This document shows, one piece after another, positions 54,467 to 64,000 of a DNA stretch of 64,000 nucleotides. Positions within the stretch are counted from its first letter, which is position 1; every line of letters begins with the position of its first letter. The DNA lies in NCBI GenBank assembly GCA_031292515.1, contig JARLGZ010000269.1, forward strand, positions 186,001-250,000. Reading direction: 5' to 3'. The DNA is from Puia sp. GTDB lineage: Bacteria > Bacteroidota > Bacteroidia > Chitinophagales > Chitinophagaceae. The notes beneath the pieces were generated by a model. The model searched no databases. It had not been told where the DNA came from and was given only the letters and a program-made list of their open reading frames with translations. Both the position numbers and the translations under genes were made by a program.

Positions 54467-56401
54467 TTACCCCAGCAGATGGTGCTGCACCGTTACCTTA
54501 TCCCTCATCATATCCCTTAAGGCAGCGGCTATTCCGGACGCGTCGAAACCGCATTCCCGCTGCAACTCCTTCAGCGTGCCGTGCTCAACAAGCGAATCCG
54601 GGATTCCGAGGATCCGGATATCCCCTTTATAACGTAGTTCGGCCGCAAATTCCAGGATGGCGCTCCCGAATCCGCCAACGACCGTTCCGTCTTCGACCGT
54701 AAGGATCTTGTCATATTTGCTGAATGCCTCCAGCAACAGACCCTTGTCGAGGGGTTTTACAAAGCGCATGTCATAATGGGCGGGATCCAGTCCGTCGGCC
54801 TTTAGTTCACGGATAGCGTTCGTCACGAAATTTCCGGGATGTCCGAGGCTCAGGATGGCAATCTCCTTCCCGTCTTTCAGCTTTCTGCCCTTGCCGATAG
54901 GGATGGCCTGGAAAGGGGTCCTCCACTCCGGCATCACGCCTTCTCCGCGGGGATAGCGGATGACAAAGGGCTCCGTGGTGGTGTCCAGCTGGGCGGTATA
55001 CATCAGGTTGCGTAGCTCGCTCTCGTTCATCGGCGCACTCACGATCAGGTGAGGGATACAACGCATATAGGCGATATCATAAGCCCCGTGATGCGTAGGC
55101 CCATCTTCACCGACCAGCCCGGCCCTGTCCAGGCAGAAGATTACCGGCAATTGCTGGATGGCCGTGTCGTGGATCACCTGGTCATACGCCCGCTGCATAA
55201 ACGAAGAATAAATATTGCAAAACACCTTCATCCCCTGTGTCGCCATACCCGCGCTGAGGGTGACGGCATGCTGCTCGCAGATACCTACGTCGAAGGCCCG
55301 GTCGGGCATCTTATCCATCATGAATTTCAGGGAAGAGCCACTAGGCATCGCCGGTGTGATGCCGAATATTTTATCGTTTTTCTCCGCCAGCTCTATCAGG
55401 GTATGGCCGAATACGTCCTGGTATTTTGGGGGCTGGGGTGTTTCATATCTTTTTTTGTAGATCTCTCCCGTGATCTTGTCGAAGAGCCCCGGGGCATGCC
55501 ACTTGGTTTGATCCTTTTCCGCCAGGGCATATCCTTTCCCCTTGACGGTTACAACGTGAAGCAACTTGGGGCCGGGGATGTTTTTGAGGTCGTTGAGCGT
55601 ATCGACCAGCTTACTCATATTATGACCGTCAATGGGCCCGAAATATCTCAGGTTGAGTGATTCAAACAGGTTGCTGCTGCGGCTGACAAAACCCTTGATA
55701 CTATGCTCGATCTTGCTGGCCATCTCCCGGCTGAACTGGCTGCCCGGCAGCTTGCCCAGCGCCTTCCAGATATCATCCTTTAACCGGTTATACGTTTTTG
55801 AGGTCGTGATATCCGTGAGATATTCCTTGAGAGCCCCTACATTGGGGTCGATGCTCATACAATTATCGTTCAGGACGATCAGCAGGTCGGTATCTGACAC
55901 GCCGGCGTGATTCATTCCCTCGAAGGCCAGACCGGCCGTCATGGCTCCGTCTCCTATGATGGCAACGGACTTGCGATCGGTCTCTCCCTTGTATTTTGCC
56001 GCCATCGCCATGCCCAGCGCCGCACTGATCGAAGTGGAGGAATGGCCAACGCCAAAAGTATCGAATTCACTCTCGCTGCGTTTCGGAAACCCGCTCAGCC
56101 CGTTATATTTCCGGTTGGTGGAGAAGTTGTCCCTGCGACCGGTGAGGATCTTATGACCATAGGCCTGGTGACCGACGTCCCATACAAGCTGGTCATAAGG
56201 AGCGTTGAAAACATAATGCAGGGCTACCGTAAGCTCTACAACCCCCAGGCTTGCACCGAAATGACCGCCCTGTACGCTTACAATATCGATAATATACTGC
56301 CGTAATTCATCGGAGACCTGTTGCAATTCCTCCCTGCTGATCTTTTTGAGATCAGCGGGAGAATTAATCATCTGCAGGTAAGGTCCGGGGGTTATATCCA
56401 T
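54467..56401 (-). CDS. dxs: 1-Deoxy-D-xylulose-5-phosphate synthase
   Basis: 644 residues from the ATG at 56401 (MDITPGPYLQMINSPADL; 56371 is an alternative). TPP-binding blocks VGHQAYGHKILTGR and IGDGAMTAGLAFEGMNHAG, then CEQHAVTLSAGMA and LAEALRR-like C-terminal end. It condenses pyruvate and glyceraldehyde-3-phosphate in the non-mevalonate isoprenoid route. No other MEP-pathway gene is in the window. Confidence 0.97.
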   Translation of the reverse strand: MDITPGPYLQMINSPADLKKISREELQQVSDELRQYIIDIVSVQGGHFGASLGVVELTVALHYVFNAPYDQLVWDVGHQAYGHKILTGRRDNFSTNRKYNGLSGFPKRSESEFDTFGVGHSSTSISAALGMAMAAKYKGETDRKSVAIIGDGAMTAGLAFEGMNHAGVSDTDLLIVLNDNCMSIDPNVGALKEYLTDITTSKTYNRLKDDIWKALGKLPGSQFSREMASKIEHSIKGFVSRSSNLFESLNLRYFGPIDGHNMSKLVDTLNDLKNIPGPKLLHVVTVKGKGYALAEKDQTKWHAPGLFDKITGEIYKKRYETPQPPKYQDVFGHTLIELAEKNDKIFGITPAMPSGSSLKFMMDKMPDRAFDVGICEQHAVTLSAGMATQGMKVFCNIYSSFMQRAYDQVIHDTAIQQLPVIFCLDRAGLVGEDGPTHHGAYDIAYMRCIPHLIVSAPMNESELRNLMYTAQLDTTTEPFVIRYPRGEGVMPEWRTPFQAIPIGKGRKLKDGKEIAILSLGHPGNFVTNAIRELKADGLDPAHYDMRFVKPLDKGLLLEAFSKYDKILTVEDGTVVGGFGSAILEFAAELRYKGDIRILGIPDSLVEHGTLKELQRECGFDASGIAAALRDMMRDKVTVQHHLLG

Positions 56402-56783
56402 TGCTGCTGTTTTGCTGTATACTCTTTGCCGGCTCGCTATTTTTTGCTGTTTTGCCGGCATCTTATGTAAAAATACAGCTTTATAACGTCAGATGGCTAT
56501 CGGGGAGTATTTTAACAGTCCGAAAGGAGCAGCCTGTAATCCGGGAGGGATCCTGGGTGCCGGGGGAACGATACCCGGTCGATTTTGTCCTAAAAACCAG
56601 GCAATTAATCGATGTTTTTGTTATCTTAAGGGGATAAACCGGGTGATCTTCCCCGGCCGGTTTACCCATTTATGGCTGTTGGTTTCCTGTAATGGACCGA
56701 TGGCCTGCCCATTTTGGCCATTAGTACAAAAGGGGGGGATGGACCGGCCGAAAAAAATTAGTTTTGACCGAATCATGTAGTGT
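56402..56783. other. Divergent region between dxs and the LytS-like kinase gene
   Basis: About 380 bp. Short repeated TTTGCCGGC and GCTGTTTTGC words lie near the dxs start (56401-56465). A possible -7 box for the kinase gene is noted separately. No gene or clear dxs promoter was seen. Confidence 0.45.
56759..56766 (+). promoter_or_regulatory. Possible -7 box TAGTTTTG of the LytS-like kinase gene
   Basis: TAGTTTTG fits TAnnTTTG about 17 bp before the ATG at 56784, giving a very short leader. No -33 was found. Confidence 0.3.
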
Positions 56784-57842
56784 ATGCCAAAAAATGCGAG
56801 TGGTTATTATTGGTGGTGCCAGATCGGTGGATGGGGATTCTTGTTTTTGGTGATGTTATTATTCCTGCCCGCAATCAATAACGAACCTATCAACGGTCGG
56901 GTGATCATCCATTTCGGTCTGATGGTATTGTCCGGGATCCTTGCCACTCATCTTTTCCGGGAGGTGCTCCGCCGCTACAGATGGCTGCAATCCCCGATAG
57001 AAAAGACCTTCCCCAAACTCTTGCTGGGCGTCCTGCTGACTTGCATTGCCGACAGCCTGATTCGCATGGGGGTTATAGACGCCCTCCATATCAGTCTTAC
57101 CAAAGGAAAGATCGATTTCATGACCCGGCTGATCGTGACCACTTTTGAAAGCGGTTTTTTTATCGTTCCGTGGACCCTGATCTATTATTTTTATCACTAT
57201 ATCGACAAGAGCCGGAATCAACAGCTGGACACCCTGAAGCTTGAGGCGGTCGTCAAGGAACTGGAACTCAAAACGATCAAATCACATATTAACCCGCACT
57301 TTATCTTCAATGCATTGAACAGCATCAGGGCCCTCGTCGACGAGAACCCGGCCCGGGCCCGGACCGCCATCACCGAGCTCAGCAATATCCTGCGGAGCAG
57401 CATGCAGGCCGAAAAACAGGAGACGGTAACCTTTGAAAAAGAACTGAATATCGTAAAAGACTACCTGGCCCTGGAACATATCCGTTTCGAAGACCGGTTA
57501 CGGGTCGAATACGAGATAGACGAGGATACCCTCGACCAGCCCATCCCACCCATGATGCTGCAGACCCTGGTAGAGAACGCGATCAAACACGGTATCAGCA
57601 AGCAATTGAACGGTGGCATCGTCAAGATCGTTTCCGACTTTAAGGACGACTACCACGAAATGGTGATCCAGAACACCGGTTCCCTGAACGGAGGCTCACT
57701 CAACGGCGACGGCTTTGGCCTCAGCAGCACCCGGAACAGGCTGCAATTGTTATTCGGGAAAAAAGCTAATTTTGATATCCGGGAAGTGAGCGGGCATTTG
57801 GTGCAAGCTGTCGTACTGATTCCGGTGGACCTGTCTAAATAA
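56784..57842 (+). CDS. LytS/YehU-type sensor histidine kinase
   Basis: 352 residues. Four transmembrane helices (residues ~8-140) precede the His_kinase domain with the phospho-acceptor in KSHINPHFIFNALNSIRAL. HATPase features are LQTLVENAIKHGI and GFGLSSTRNRLQLLFG. The response regulator begins 7 bp after its stop, so they form one two-component pair. The sensory signal is unknown. Confidence 0.93.
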   Translation: MPKNASGYYWWCQIGGWGFLFLVMLLFLPAINNEPINGRVIIHFGLMVLSGILATHLFREVLRRYRWLQSPIEKTFPKLLLGVLLTCIADSLIRMGVIDALHISLTKGKIDFMTRLIVTTFESGFFIVPWTLIYYFYHYIDKSRNQQLDTLKLEAVVKELELKTIKSHINPHFIFNALNSIRALVDENPARARTAITELSNILRSSMQAEKQETVTFEKELNIVKDYLALEHIRFEDRLRVEYEIDEDTLDQPIPPMMLQTLVENAIKHGISKQLNGGIVKIVSDFKDDYHEMVIQNTGSLNGGSLNGDGFGLSSTRNRLQLLFGKKANFDIREVSGHLVQAVVLIPVDLSK

Positions 57843-57849
57843 ATGAAGC

Positions 57850-58584
57850 ATGATTAAAGCTATTATCATCGACGACGAACGCCTTGCCAGGAATGAGCTG
57901 AAGAAATTGCTGATGGATTTCCCCGAGATCGAAGTGATCGCCGAGGCGGCCAACGCCAACGAGGGCGTTGAAAAGATCGATAGCCTCAGCCCCGATCTCA
58001 TATTCCTGGACATACAAATGCCGGGTAAGACTGGATTCGACATGCTCTCCGAACTGGAAAAAGCCCCCAACGTCATCTTTACAACCGCTTATGACGAATA
58101 TGCCCTGAAAGCCTTCGAAGTCAATGCGCTGGACTACCTGCTGAAACCCGTTGAGCCCAAGAGACTGGCCGACGCCCTCCAGAAACTCGAACTCGAAGAG
58201 GATCGGGAAATTATTTCGGATCAGCCTCTTTCGGTCAATCGCACCCTGCTGAACGAACACGACCAGGTCTTTGTAAAAGACGGCGAACGCTGCTGGTTTG
58301 TCAAGCTGTCGGACATCCGCTTATTCGAGAGCGTCGGCAACTACGCCAAAGTATATTTCGGCCCAAACAAGCCGTTGATCCTGAAATCCCTCAATGCGCT
58401 GGAAGAAAGGCTGGACGAGAAAGTCTTCTTCCGCGCCAATCGCAAGCACATCGTAAATCTGCGTCTGATAGAAAAAATAGAACCTTACTTCAACGGGGGG
58501 TTGCTGCTCGAAATGAAAGGAGGCGAAAAGATCGAAGTAAGCCGCCGGCAGACCGTTAAGTTCAAGGAGATGATGAGCCTCTGA
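57850..58584 (+). CDS. LytTR-family response regulator
   Basis: 244 residues. Receiver domain with IIIDDERLARNEL and the phospho-acceptor Asp in LIFLDIQMPGKTGFD. The C-terminal LytTR DNA-binding domain (residues ~140-240) includes FFRANRKHIVNLRLIEKIEP. It pairs with the kinase encoded 7 bp upstream. Its regulon cannot be seen from the sequence. Confidence 0.95.
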   Translation: MIKAIIIDDERLARNELKKLLMDFPEIEVIAEAANANEGVEKIDSLSPDLIFLDIQMPGKTGFDMLSELEKAPNVIFTTAYDEYALKAFEVNALDYLLKPVEPKRLADALQKLELEEDREIISDQPLSVNRTLLNEHDQVFVKDGERCWFVKLSDIRLFESVGNYAKVYFGPNKPLILKSLNALEERLDEKVFFRANRKHIVNLRLIEKIEPYFNGGLLLEMKGGEKIEVSRRQTVKFKEMMSL

Positions 58585-58632
58585 AAGACAGATGACCGTC
58601 CGTATTAGCCCCAAACCTTATCAACTGACTCC

Positions 58633-59934
58633 ATGAGAGATTCAATAGCCATCCTGCTTTTTTTTACCCTCTTCTTCCTGGCGGGAGGACTGAGGGCCCA
58701 GTCCATCGACAAGATCGTCAATCCCGCGGCCGTTGAGGCGATCGAACGGGTGCTATCGGCTGACAGCCTGGAGGGCCGGGGAAATTTTACACCGGGCATA
58801 GAGCGTGCGGCGCGCTTCATAGAGACGCAATTCAGGATGGCCGGGCTGAAGTCCTGGAACGGAGGGCGGAGTTTCCGCCAGCCTTTCTCCATGATCAATA
58901 TGAAGGTTCTCTCGGTAAAGGGCGTCTTTGACGGGGTGGCAATCGACACCGGCAGCTCGATCGTCCTTTTCAGCGCTTCCACGGATCTCCGGATCGACCA
59001 GACAGGGGGATACGAAAAAATCCATATCAGGCCGGGGGACAATTTCTTTGCAAAGGCTATCCAGGCCGTCCAGACAAAAAAGAACCAGCTGGTCCTGGTA
59101 GATACTTCTTTTTCAAAATACTTCGGCAGGCTCAAATACTTCGCACGGCAGCAATTCAAATCGGACTACAACATCCTCTTTGTTTTGACGAACCAGGATC
59201 CCGCACATTATAATATCGCCATCGGGCAGGAACTGGTTAAAGAGTCGAAACTGGTCAATATGGTCGGAATATTGCCTGGCAAAAGGCGGAAGAATGAATA
59301 TGTGATTTTCTCCGGCCACTATGATCATCTCGGGATCGGAAAACCCGATAGCAGGGGGGACTCTATCTACAACGGGGCCAACGACGATGCTTCCGGAACG
59401 ACCGCTGTCATGATGCTGGCCCGGTATTTTGCAAAACGCAGGAACAACGAAAGAACCCTGGTCTTCGCCACTTTCGCCGCCGAAGAGATCGGCGAGTTCG
59501 GGTCCCAGTATTTCTCCTGGCAATTCGATCCGGCAAAGGTATCCGCGATGTTTAATATCGAGATGATCGGTACGGAGAGCAAATGGGGCACGAATTCGGC
59601 ATACATCACCGGGTATGAACGGACCGACATGGGGAAGATACTCCAGCAGAATCTCGAGGGCAGCAAATTCCGGTTTTACCCCGATCCCTATCCGGAGCAG
59701 TCTTTGTTCTACCGCTCCGACAATGCCACGCTCGCCCGGCAGGGCGTGCCGGCACACACGCTTTCGACTTCTAAAATGGATTCCGAAAAATACTATCACA
59801 CCCAGGGTGACGAAATCGGGACGCTCGACATGAAGAATATGGCGGAGATCATCAAAGCCATCGCCGTCAGTTCCTCCAGCATCGTCGCAGGCAAGGATAC
59901 TCCCACCCGCGTGGACACCGGTCAGTTGAGGTGA
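58633..59934 (+). CDS. Secreted M28-family zinc peptidase
   Basis: 433 residues. Signal peptide MRDSIAILLFFTLFFLAGGLRAQ. The M28 metal ligands are seen in FSGHYDHLGIG, GANDDASGT, AAEEIGEFGS and YYHTQGDE; the NIEMIG block supplies a Glu where Asp is usual. These are aminopeptidase-like enzymes exported to the periplasm or beyond. It follows the LytTR gene by ~50 bp on the same strand. Confidence 0.92.
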   Translation: MRDSIAILLFFTLFFLAGGLRAQSIDKIVNPAAVEAIERVLSADSLEGRGNFTPGIERAARFIETQFRMAGLKSWNGGRSFRQPFSMINMKVLSVKGVFDGVAIDTGSSIVLFSASTDLRIDQTGGYEKIHIRPGDNFFAKAIQAVQTKKNQLVLVDTSFSKYFGRLKYFARQQFKSDYNILFVLTNQDPAHYNIAIGQELVKESKLVNMVGILPGKRRKNEYVIFSGHYDHLGIGKPDSRGDSIYNGANDDASGTTAVMMLARYFAKRRNNERTLVFATFAAEEIGEFGSQYFSWQFDPAKVSAMFNIEMIGTESKWGTNSAYITGYERTDMGKILQQNLEGSKFRFYPDPYPEQSLFYRSDNATLARQGVPAHTLSTSKMDSEKYYHTQGDEIGTLDMKNMAEIIKAIAVSSSSIVAGKDTPTRVDTGQLR

Positions 59935-59995
59935 CGGCTTAACGGCTTTTCCATAAAACCTGTTTTGTCTTCATCTTATATTCTCCGATCCTCTC

Positions 59996-60604
59996 ATGAA
60001 TAAGAACCATAGAATCCCCTATCATTATCTGAACCATCTGGAGCAATCGTTAAACGTGTTCCAGCCGCATCCGCCCGCAGTGACGAAATTTTTCGGTGAC
60101 CATGTGCACCTCGTCCGTCTGACCAGGGATCAGTTGTTGCTGGAAGCAGGGCAGGTATGCGGGCATTATTATTTTATCTGCAAGGGAGCCGTACGTGGAT
60201 TTATAAAGGAGGGCAGGAAAGACATAACTACATGGATATCGGTGGAAAATGAGATGGTTACGTCCATCAGTAGCCTCGATCTCTCCCGGCCTGCCTTCGA
60301 GAATATGCAGGCAATTGAAGATACGGACCTCCTGGCGATGAGTAACAAGGATTTAAACCTGCTCTACGATACTTTCCCGTCTTTTAACATCACCGGTCGC
60401 TTGCTTCTCCAGCAATACTACCGCGATGCGGAAGGCCGCGCTTATATCTCCCGCCTGAGAAACGCTGAGACGAAATACAGATATTTCCTTTCGCATTACA
60501 ACCATCTTTCCAATAGGATACAACTGAAGTATATCGCTTCGTTCCTGGGCATCACGCTGGAAACCCTCAGCAGGGTCAGGAGGAAACTGTCCGTACAGAA
60601 ATAA
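59996..60604 (+). CDS. Crp/Fnr-family transcriptional regulator
   Basis: 202 residues. An N-terminal cyclic-nucleotide-binding-like beta-barrel (residues ~25-125, LLEAGQVCGHYYFICKGAVRGF) is followed by a long helix and a C-terminal winged-helix with LKYIASFLGITLETLSRVRRKL. No Fe-S Cys cluster is visible, so it is a Crp-like rather than an Fnr-like form. The effector is unknown. Confidence 0.9.
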   Translation: MNKNHRIPYHYLNHLEQSLNVFQPHPPAVTKFFGDHVHLVRLTRDQLLLEAGQVCGHYYFICKGAVRGFIKEGRKDITTWISVENEMVTSISSLDLSRPAFENMQAIEDTDLLAMSNKDLNLLYDTFPSFNITGRLLLQQYYRDAEGRAYISRLRNAETKYRYFLSHYNHLSNRIQLKYIASFLGITLETLSRVRRKLSVQK

Positions 60605-60672
60605 AGGCCCCGGCTTTTTACTGCTCCTATTTGACAAATGTCAAATAATGGATAACGAAGAGCCTTACCCTA

Positions 60673-60703
60673 TTGTTTTGAGCCGGGAAGCCGTTTAGAT
60701 TTG
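60673..60703 (+). promoter_or_regulatory. Promoter of the T9SS cargo gene, TTG-N20-TAGATTTG
   Basis: TTG (60673-60675) is 20 bp before TAGATTTG (60696-60703). The transcript would start near 60708, about 25 nt before the ATG at 60733. Confidence 0.5.
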
Positions 60704-60732
60704 AGGTCGAACCGTAAAACCGTCGTTTGAAG

Positions 60733-62505
60733 ATGAATCCGATTGAAAAACCCGCTTCGCCCGAAGCCATTGCTCCTTACGCCTTTTTCCCGCCAAAGCC
60801 ATTTCCTGGTTTCCTTGCCAGGTGGGTGCTGATAACCGCCCCGCTGCTGGTTCTTTTGATGATGGGCAAGACCGGAATCGCACAGGTCACCGCCGTTTAC
60901 TCCGACTACGGTGGTTATTGGACCTCGAGCTCCACCTCTATTAATCCTGTCAAACCGGACAATAGCCATAACCTGTTGGGATTTACCTGGAATGGAACAA
61001 CTTATTCAACGGGTGTCAATGATGCTGTTCTCACGAGCCATGGGATATCCTTCACTGCGCAGAGTTTCAGGGCATTTCCCGTTAGTACGGTTCCCAATAC
61101 GGAATCGGGCTTCTATTTTGTGATGCTGGGACAGCTTTACGACGGGCTGAATAACGCGGTTGACAACAGTAGCACATCCCCGTTTCCGGCAAACCCCACC
61201 GGCGCACAGCTCGCCGGCTTTCTGACCGACGGAGTCAAAGGCCTGAATTTAGGCACCGGGCTGGCCAATATTCCTGCAGGCTCCGTGCTCCGTTTTGACC
61301 TGAGTACAAACGGCCTCTCCCTTTCCGCCATCAATGATGGGAAACCGGATATTTTTGTAACGGAAGAAGCCTCTCCCAGTTCTTCTTCTCCGGACATCCT
61401 CGAATTTGTCGACGCCGGCGGGAATATTGTAGGAAATGCTCTCAGTATCGTTACCAGCTCGTTTCCACAGGTTGGTAACTGGCAGGCCGATTTCTATGAT
61501 CTTACCAGCCAGCAATCAAGCTCCACTTATATCAACCAGGCCCGTCCGATGGCTTTTTATGCTGCGGATCTCAGCGCCTTCGGTATTACGGCCGCCAACT
61601 ACAAAAATGCCGTAGCCCTGCTTTATGAGCCCAACGGCACCTCCGATCCCGCTTTTCTAGCCTTTAGCGAACCCTCTATCAGTGTGGCCACTCAACTTAC
61701 CCTTACCGCGCAGCCGGCGAGCTATATAAACAGCGTTGTGGTTTCTCCATCTCCCGCGGTGCAGGTTCGTGACGGGCTGGGACAGAATATCAGCCAGGCC
61801 GGGATCCCCGTAACAGTATCCGTTCAGTCGGGTTCGGCGACACTCTCCGGCACCACCACTGTAAATACGGATGCCAGCGGGTTGGCCACTTTTTCTAATC
61901 TCCAAATATTCGGGACGGGGACGATCACACTGGCATTCAGCTCCACCAGCCTGAATACGGCCGTCACCGGGAACATCACGACGGTCGTGCTGCCGCTGAA
62001 TTGGCTGAGTTTTACCGCTCAGACACAGGACCAAAATGTATTGTTGAGGTGGTCGACAACCGGAGAACTGGATACCAGGGATTTTGTGGTCGAACACAGC
62101 ATAGATGGGATCACCTGGCAGCCCATCGGTACGGTCCCGGCATCCGGCGGCGACACGTCCGTAAATACCTATCAATACCTGCATTCCAACCCCGGCATAG
62201 GCCGGCATGATTACAGGATTTTGCAGCGGGATAGGGATGGGAACGGTGAGTATAGCACGGTTGCAGTCGTCTCGGTTTCGGAAGCTCCTGCTATGGTCAG
62301 ATTATACCCAAACCCGGTCGTGGACGGGCTACTGAATATTCAGCTGCAACGTGCCGCTACTGCAAGCCTGTTTGATAATAGTGGTAAATTGGTCCTGCAG
62401 AAGCAGCTTTCTGCCGGTCTGCAGCAACTGGATCTGCACGGTCTTCCAAAAGGCGTGTATTGCCTCCGGATCGATGCGAATGCAACCGCCATCGCCCTAT
62501 TTTGA
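60733..62505 (+). CDS. Secreted protein with T9SS type A sorting domain
   Basis: 590 residues from the ATG at 60733. An N-terminal hydrophobic segment (WVLITAPLLVLLMMGKTGIAQ) serves as signal peptide although it is preceded by a ~30-residue extension. A large mostly beta domain follows, then an Ig-like repeat (LTLTAQPASYINSVVVSP to about residue 400), a fibronectin-like part and a C-terminal sorting domain with VRLYPNPVVDGLLNIQL and KGVYCLRI. It is exported by the type IX system, probably surface-attached. Its function is unknown. Confidence 0.88.
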   Translation: MNPIEKPASPEAIAPYAFFPPKPFPGFLARWVLITAPLLVLLMMGKTGIAQVTAVYSDYGGYWTSSSTSINPVKPDNSHNLLGFTWNGTTYSTGVNDAVLTSHGISFTAQSFRAFPVSTVPNTESGFYFVMLGQLYDGLNNAVDNSSTSPFPANPTGAQLAGFLTDGVKGLNLGTGLANIPAGSVLRFDLSTNGLSLSAINDGKPDIFVTEEASPSSSSPDILEFVDAGGNIVGNALSIVTSSFPQVGNWQADFYDLTSQQSSSTYINQARPMAFYAADLSAFGITAANYKNAVALLYEPNGTSDPAFLAFSEPSISVATQLTLTAQPASYINSVVVSPSPAVQVRDGLGQNISQAGIPVTVSVQSGSATLSGTTTVNTDASGLATFSNLQIFGTGTITLAFSSTSLNTAVTGNITTVVLPLNWLSFTAQTQDQNVLLRWSTTGELDTRDFVVEHSIDGITWQPIGTVPASGGDTSVNTYQYLHSNPGIGRHDYRILQRDRDGNGEYSTVAVVSVSEAPAMVRLYPNPVVDGLLNIQLQRAATASLFDNSGKLVLQKQLSAGLQQLDLHGLPKGVYCLRIDANATAIALF

Positions 62506-62578
62506 GGATCGGCTGAAAAATCATTTTCTTTCTTTTTCCTTCCCGCTGGCAGGCTTTCATCACCCCGCTGCCAGGCTT

Positions 62579-64000
62579 TCATCGCTGCCAGAGGATCCTC
62601 GTATTTTCAAGAGGAACGGAACAGCCTTCCAGCGAGGGGATGGCCCGGACCGTATAATCCGTCGGGGGTCTGTTTGCCGGGACTGTCGCGGCGTACAGGG
62701 CAGCCCCTTCCTGCCCGGCCGGCTGAATGATTTTCATCTCCTGTCTGAAGGGGGCCACCCCCTTGGGCTGCTGCGCAAAGAGCTCTATCCGCAAAAAGGC
62801 CGGATCCAGCCCCCCGTGAAACACCTCCGCTTCGAAGACATAGTGATCGCCTTCCGTCTTTAGGGTCATATGGCCAAAATGAACACCCGGCCACGCCTGG
62901 TCCACCGCGTGTTTCCATTCGATGATACGCCTGCCCGCGGCGCCCTTGTCGGAAGTCCGTTGCCGGTATTGAAGAGATGCAGGCAGATAATATTTCTCCG
63001 TATACTCACGAACGGTCCGGTTGGAGGAGAAATAGGGTGTCAATGTCGCCATGCTTTTGCGGATGCGTTGCGTCCAATCACGGGGAAGACCCGATGAATC
63101 ACGGTTATAGAACGAAGGGATGACTTCTTCTTCGAGCGTCTTATAAAGCGCCTCCGCTTCGATATCGTCCCAAATGGGGTCTCCGCCATGCTCCTGCCCG
63201 TCTCCCAACGCCCACCCGACTTCGGGCGTATAGGCCTCGGCCCACCAGCCGTCCAGCTCAGACAGGTTTACCCCGCCGTTTACCAGCACCTTCATGCCGC
63301 TGGTACCGCTGGCCTCCCAGGGACGCTGTGGGGTGTTGAGCCAGACATCCATGCCCCCCACCAGGTGTTCGGCAAGCAGCATATCGTAGTCTTCGAGAAA
63401 GAGCACATGCCGGGAGGTGCCGGTGCGATGGATAAACTGTATCCACTGTTTAATAAGATCCTTACCGGATTGGTCTGCCGGTGGAGCCTTGCCGGCAATA
63501 AGCAACTGTACGGGCCGGTCCGTATTCGTCAGCATTCGTACCAGCCTGTCGGGGTCCCGCAACAGCAGGTCCGGTCTCTTGTAGGCTACAAAGCGGCGGG
63601 CAAAACCGATCGTTAGTATATTCGGGTCGAAGATCGTCCGGGCCTGCCCGATTTTTCCGGCATCCGCCCCCTCGGCAATGAACTGAGAGGCGATCCGCTC
63701 ACGGACATACCCGATCAGGGAATGACGGGCTTTTGTTCTCATCGCCCAGATCTCCGGATCCGGTATCTTCATGATGGCCGCCTCCATCCCTTCGGTCGTT
63801 CCCCGCCATCGGTCCTTTCCGCAGGCTTCCGTCCAAACGGCATCGGAGGCCTCCGAATCCCAACTGGGCATATGGACCCCGTTGGTCACGGATCCTACCG
63901 GCACTTCTTCGGTAGGCCACCGGGAAAACAACGGCTCGAACAGGTGCCGGCTTACGCGGCCGTGCAGGCTGCTTACCCCGTTGATGCCTCCGCTCCCGCG
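62579..64000 (-). CDS. Alpha-glucan phosphorylase, C-terminal part (truncated by window edge)
   Basis: The frame stays open to base 64000, so the N-terminus lies outside the window. The fragment contains TIGFARRFVAYKRPDL, NTPQRPWEASGTSGMK with the PLP-lysine, and NGGVNLSELDGWWAEAY. This is the GT35 (glycogen/starch phosphorylase-like) family with the C-terminal extension common in bacterial GlgP-like proteins. It releases glucose-1-phosphate from alpha-1,4-glucans in the cytoplasm. It converges on the T9SS gene. Confidence 0.93.
   Translation of the reverse strand, partial: RGSGGINGVSSLHGRVSRHLFEPLFSRWPTEEVPVGSVTNGVHMPSWDSEASDAVWTEACGKDRWRGTTEGMEAAIMKIPDPEIWAMRTKARHSLIGYVRERIASQFIAEGADAGKIGQARTIFDPNILTIGFARRFVAYKRPDLLLRDPDRLVRMLTNTDRPVQLLIAGKAPPADQSGKDLIKQWIQFIHRTGTSRHVLFLEDYDMLLAEHLVGGMDVWLNTPQRPWEASGTSGMKVLVNGGVNLSELDGWWAEAYTPEVGWALGDGQEHGGDPIWDDIEAEALYKTLEEEVIPSFYNRDSSGLPRDWTQRIRKSMATLTPYFSSNRTVREYTEKYYLPASLQYRQRTSDKGAAGRRIIEWKHAVDQAWPGVHFGHMTLKTEGDHYVFEAEVFHGGLDPAFLRIELFAQQPKGVAPFRQEMKIIQPAGQEGAALYAATVPANRPPTDYTVRAIPSLEGCSVPLENTRILWQR

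Overview
The window is a contiguous stretch of a Bacteroidota chromosome, most likely from the Chitinophagaceae or a close relative. The evidence is gliding-motility genes (gldE, gldD) at the left end, a type IX secretion C-terminal sorting domain near the right end, many TAnnTTTG -7 promoter boxes (several with TTG/TTTG 19-20 bp upstream), few Shine-Dalgarno sequences, and typical Bacteroidota families (DUF3109, DUF3078, Cys-poor DksA-like protein). It is almost entirely core genome. No rRNA, tRNA, CRISPR array, phage or transposase gene was seen. GC content looks near 50%, with lower values in a few intergenic stretches.

Layout. 0-6.4 kb: gldE (truncated), gldD, a DUF3109 protein, lutB, a polysaccharide-deacetylase-like protein and convergent purH. 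6.4-10 kb: a non-coding leader with four alternating hairpin arms, an unknown protein, a strong terminator, then a promoter driving a membrane protein, a NarL-type histidine kinase and its response regulator. 10-16.2 kb: DinB-like protein, MMPL/RND transporter, recO, amidohydrolase, prfA. 16.2-17.4 kb: a gene-poor stretch. 17.4-20.5 kb: VanZ-like protein, anti-sigma factor, ECF sigma factor, gcvH, a small conserved protein and a YbjQ-like protein. 20.5-25.4 kb: serS, an outer-membrane protein, a 67-residue protein, gyrB. 25.7-37.7 kb: an AraC-type regulator and a complete heme pathway. On the minus strand this runs hemA-hemC-hemD-hemE-alpha/beta hydrolase-hemF-hemB-hemL-CxxCH lipoprotein, and on the plus strand hemH-hemJ. 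38.6-54.3 kb: ileS, DksA-like protein, MsbA-like ABC exporter, rbfA, FtsX-like permease, transketolase N-half, WecA-like transferase, frr, PPK2, mscL, DUF3078 protein, scpA, pirin. 54.4-64 kb: dxs, a LytS/LytTR two-component pair, M28 peptidase, Crp/Fnr regulator, a T9SS cargo protein and the C-terminal part of an alpha-glucan phosphorylase.

How genes work together. The hem genes cover every step from glutamyl-tRNA to protoheme by the protoporphyrin-dependent route (HemF, HemJ, HemH). HemF needs oxygen, which points to an aerobe. Two signalling pairs are intact (NarL-type and LytTR-type), as is one sigma/anti-sigma pair.

The least explained structure is a family of short intergenic repeats built on GTGAGTRGTCAGTRGTGAGT, at five loci between 28.6 and 49.3 kb. 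Each copy abuts or follows within a few bases the stop codon of the upstream gene. Two copies also share an inner core, and one copy has 18-bp terminal inverted repeats. They look like non-autonomous palindromic elements.
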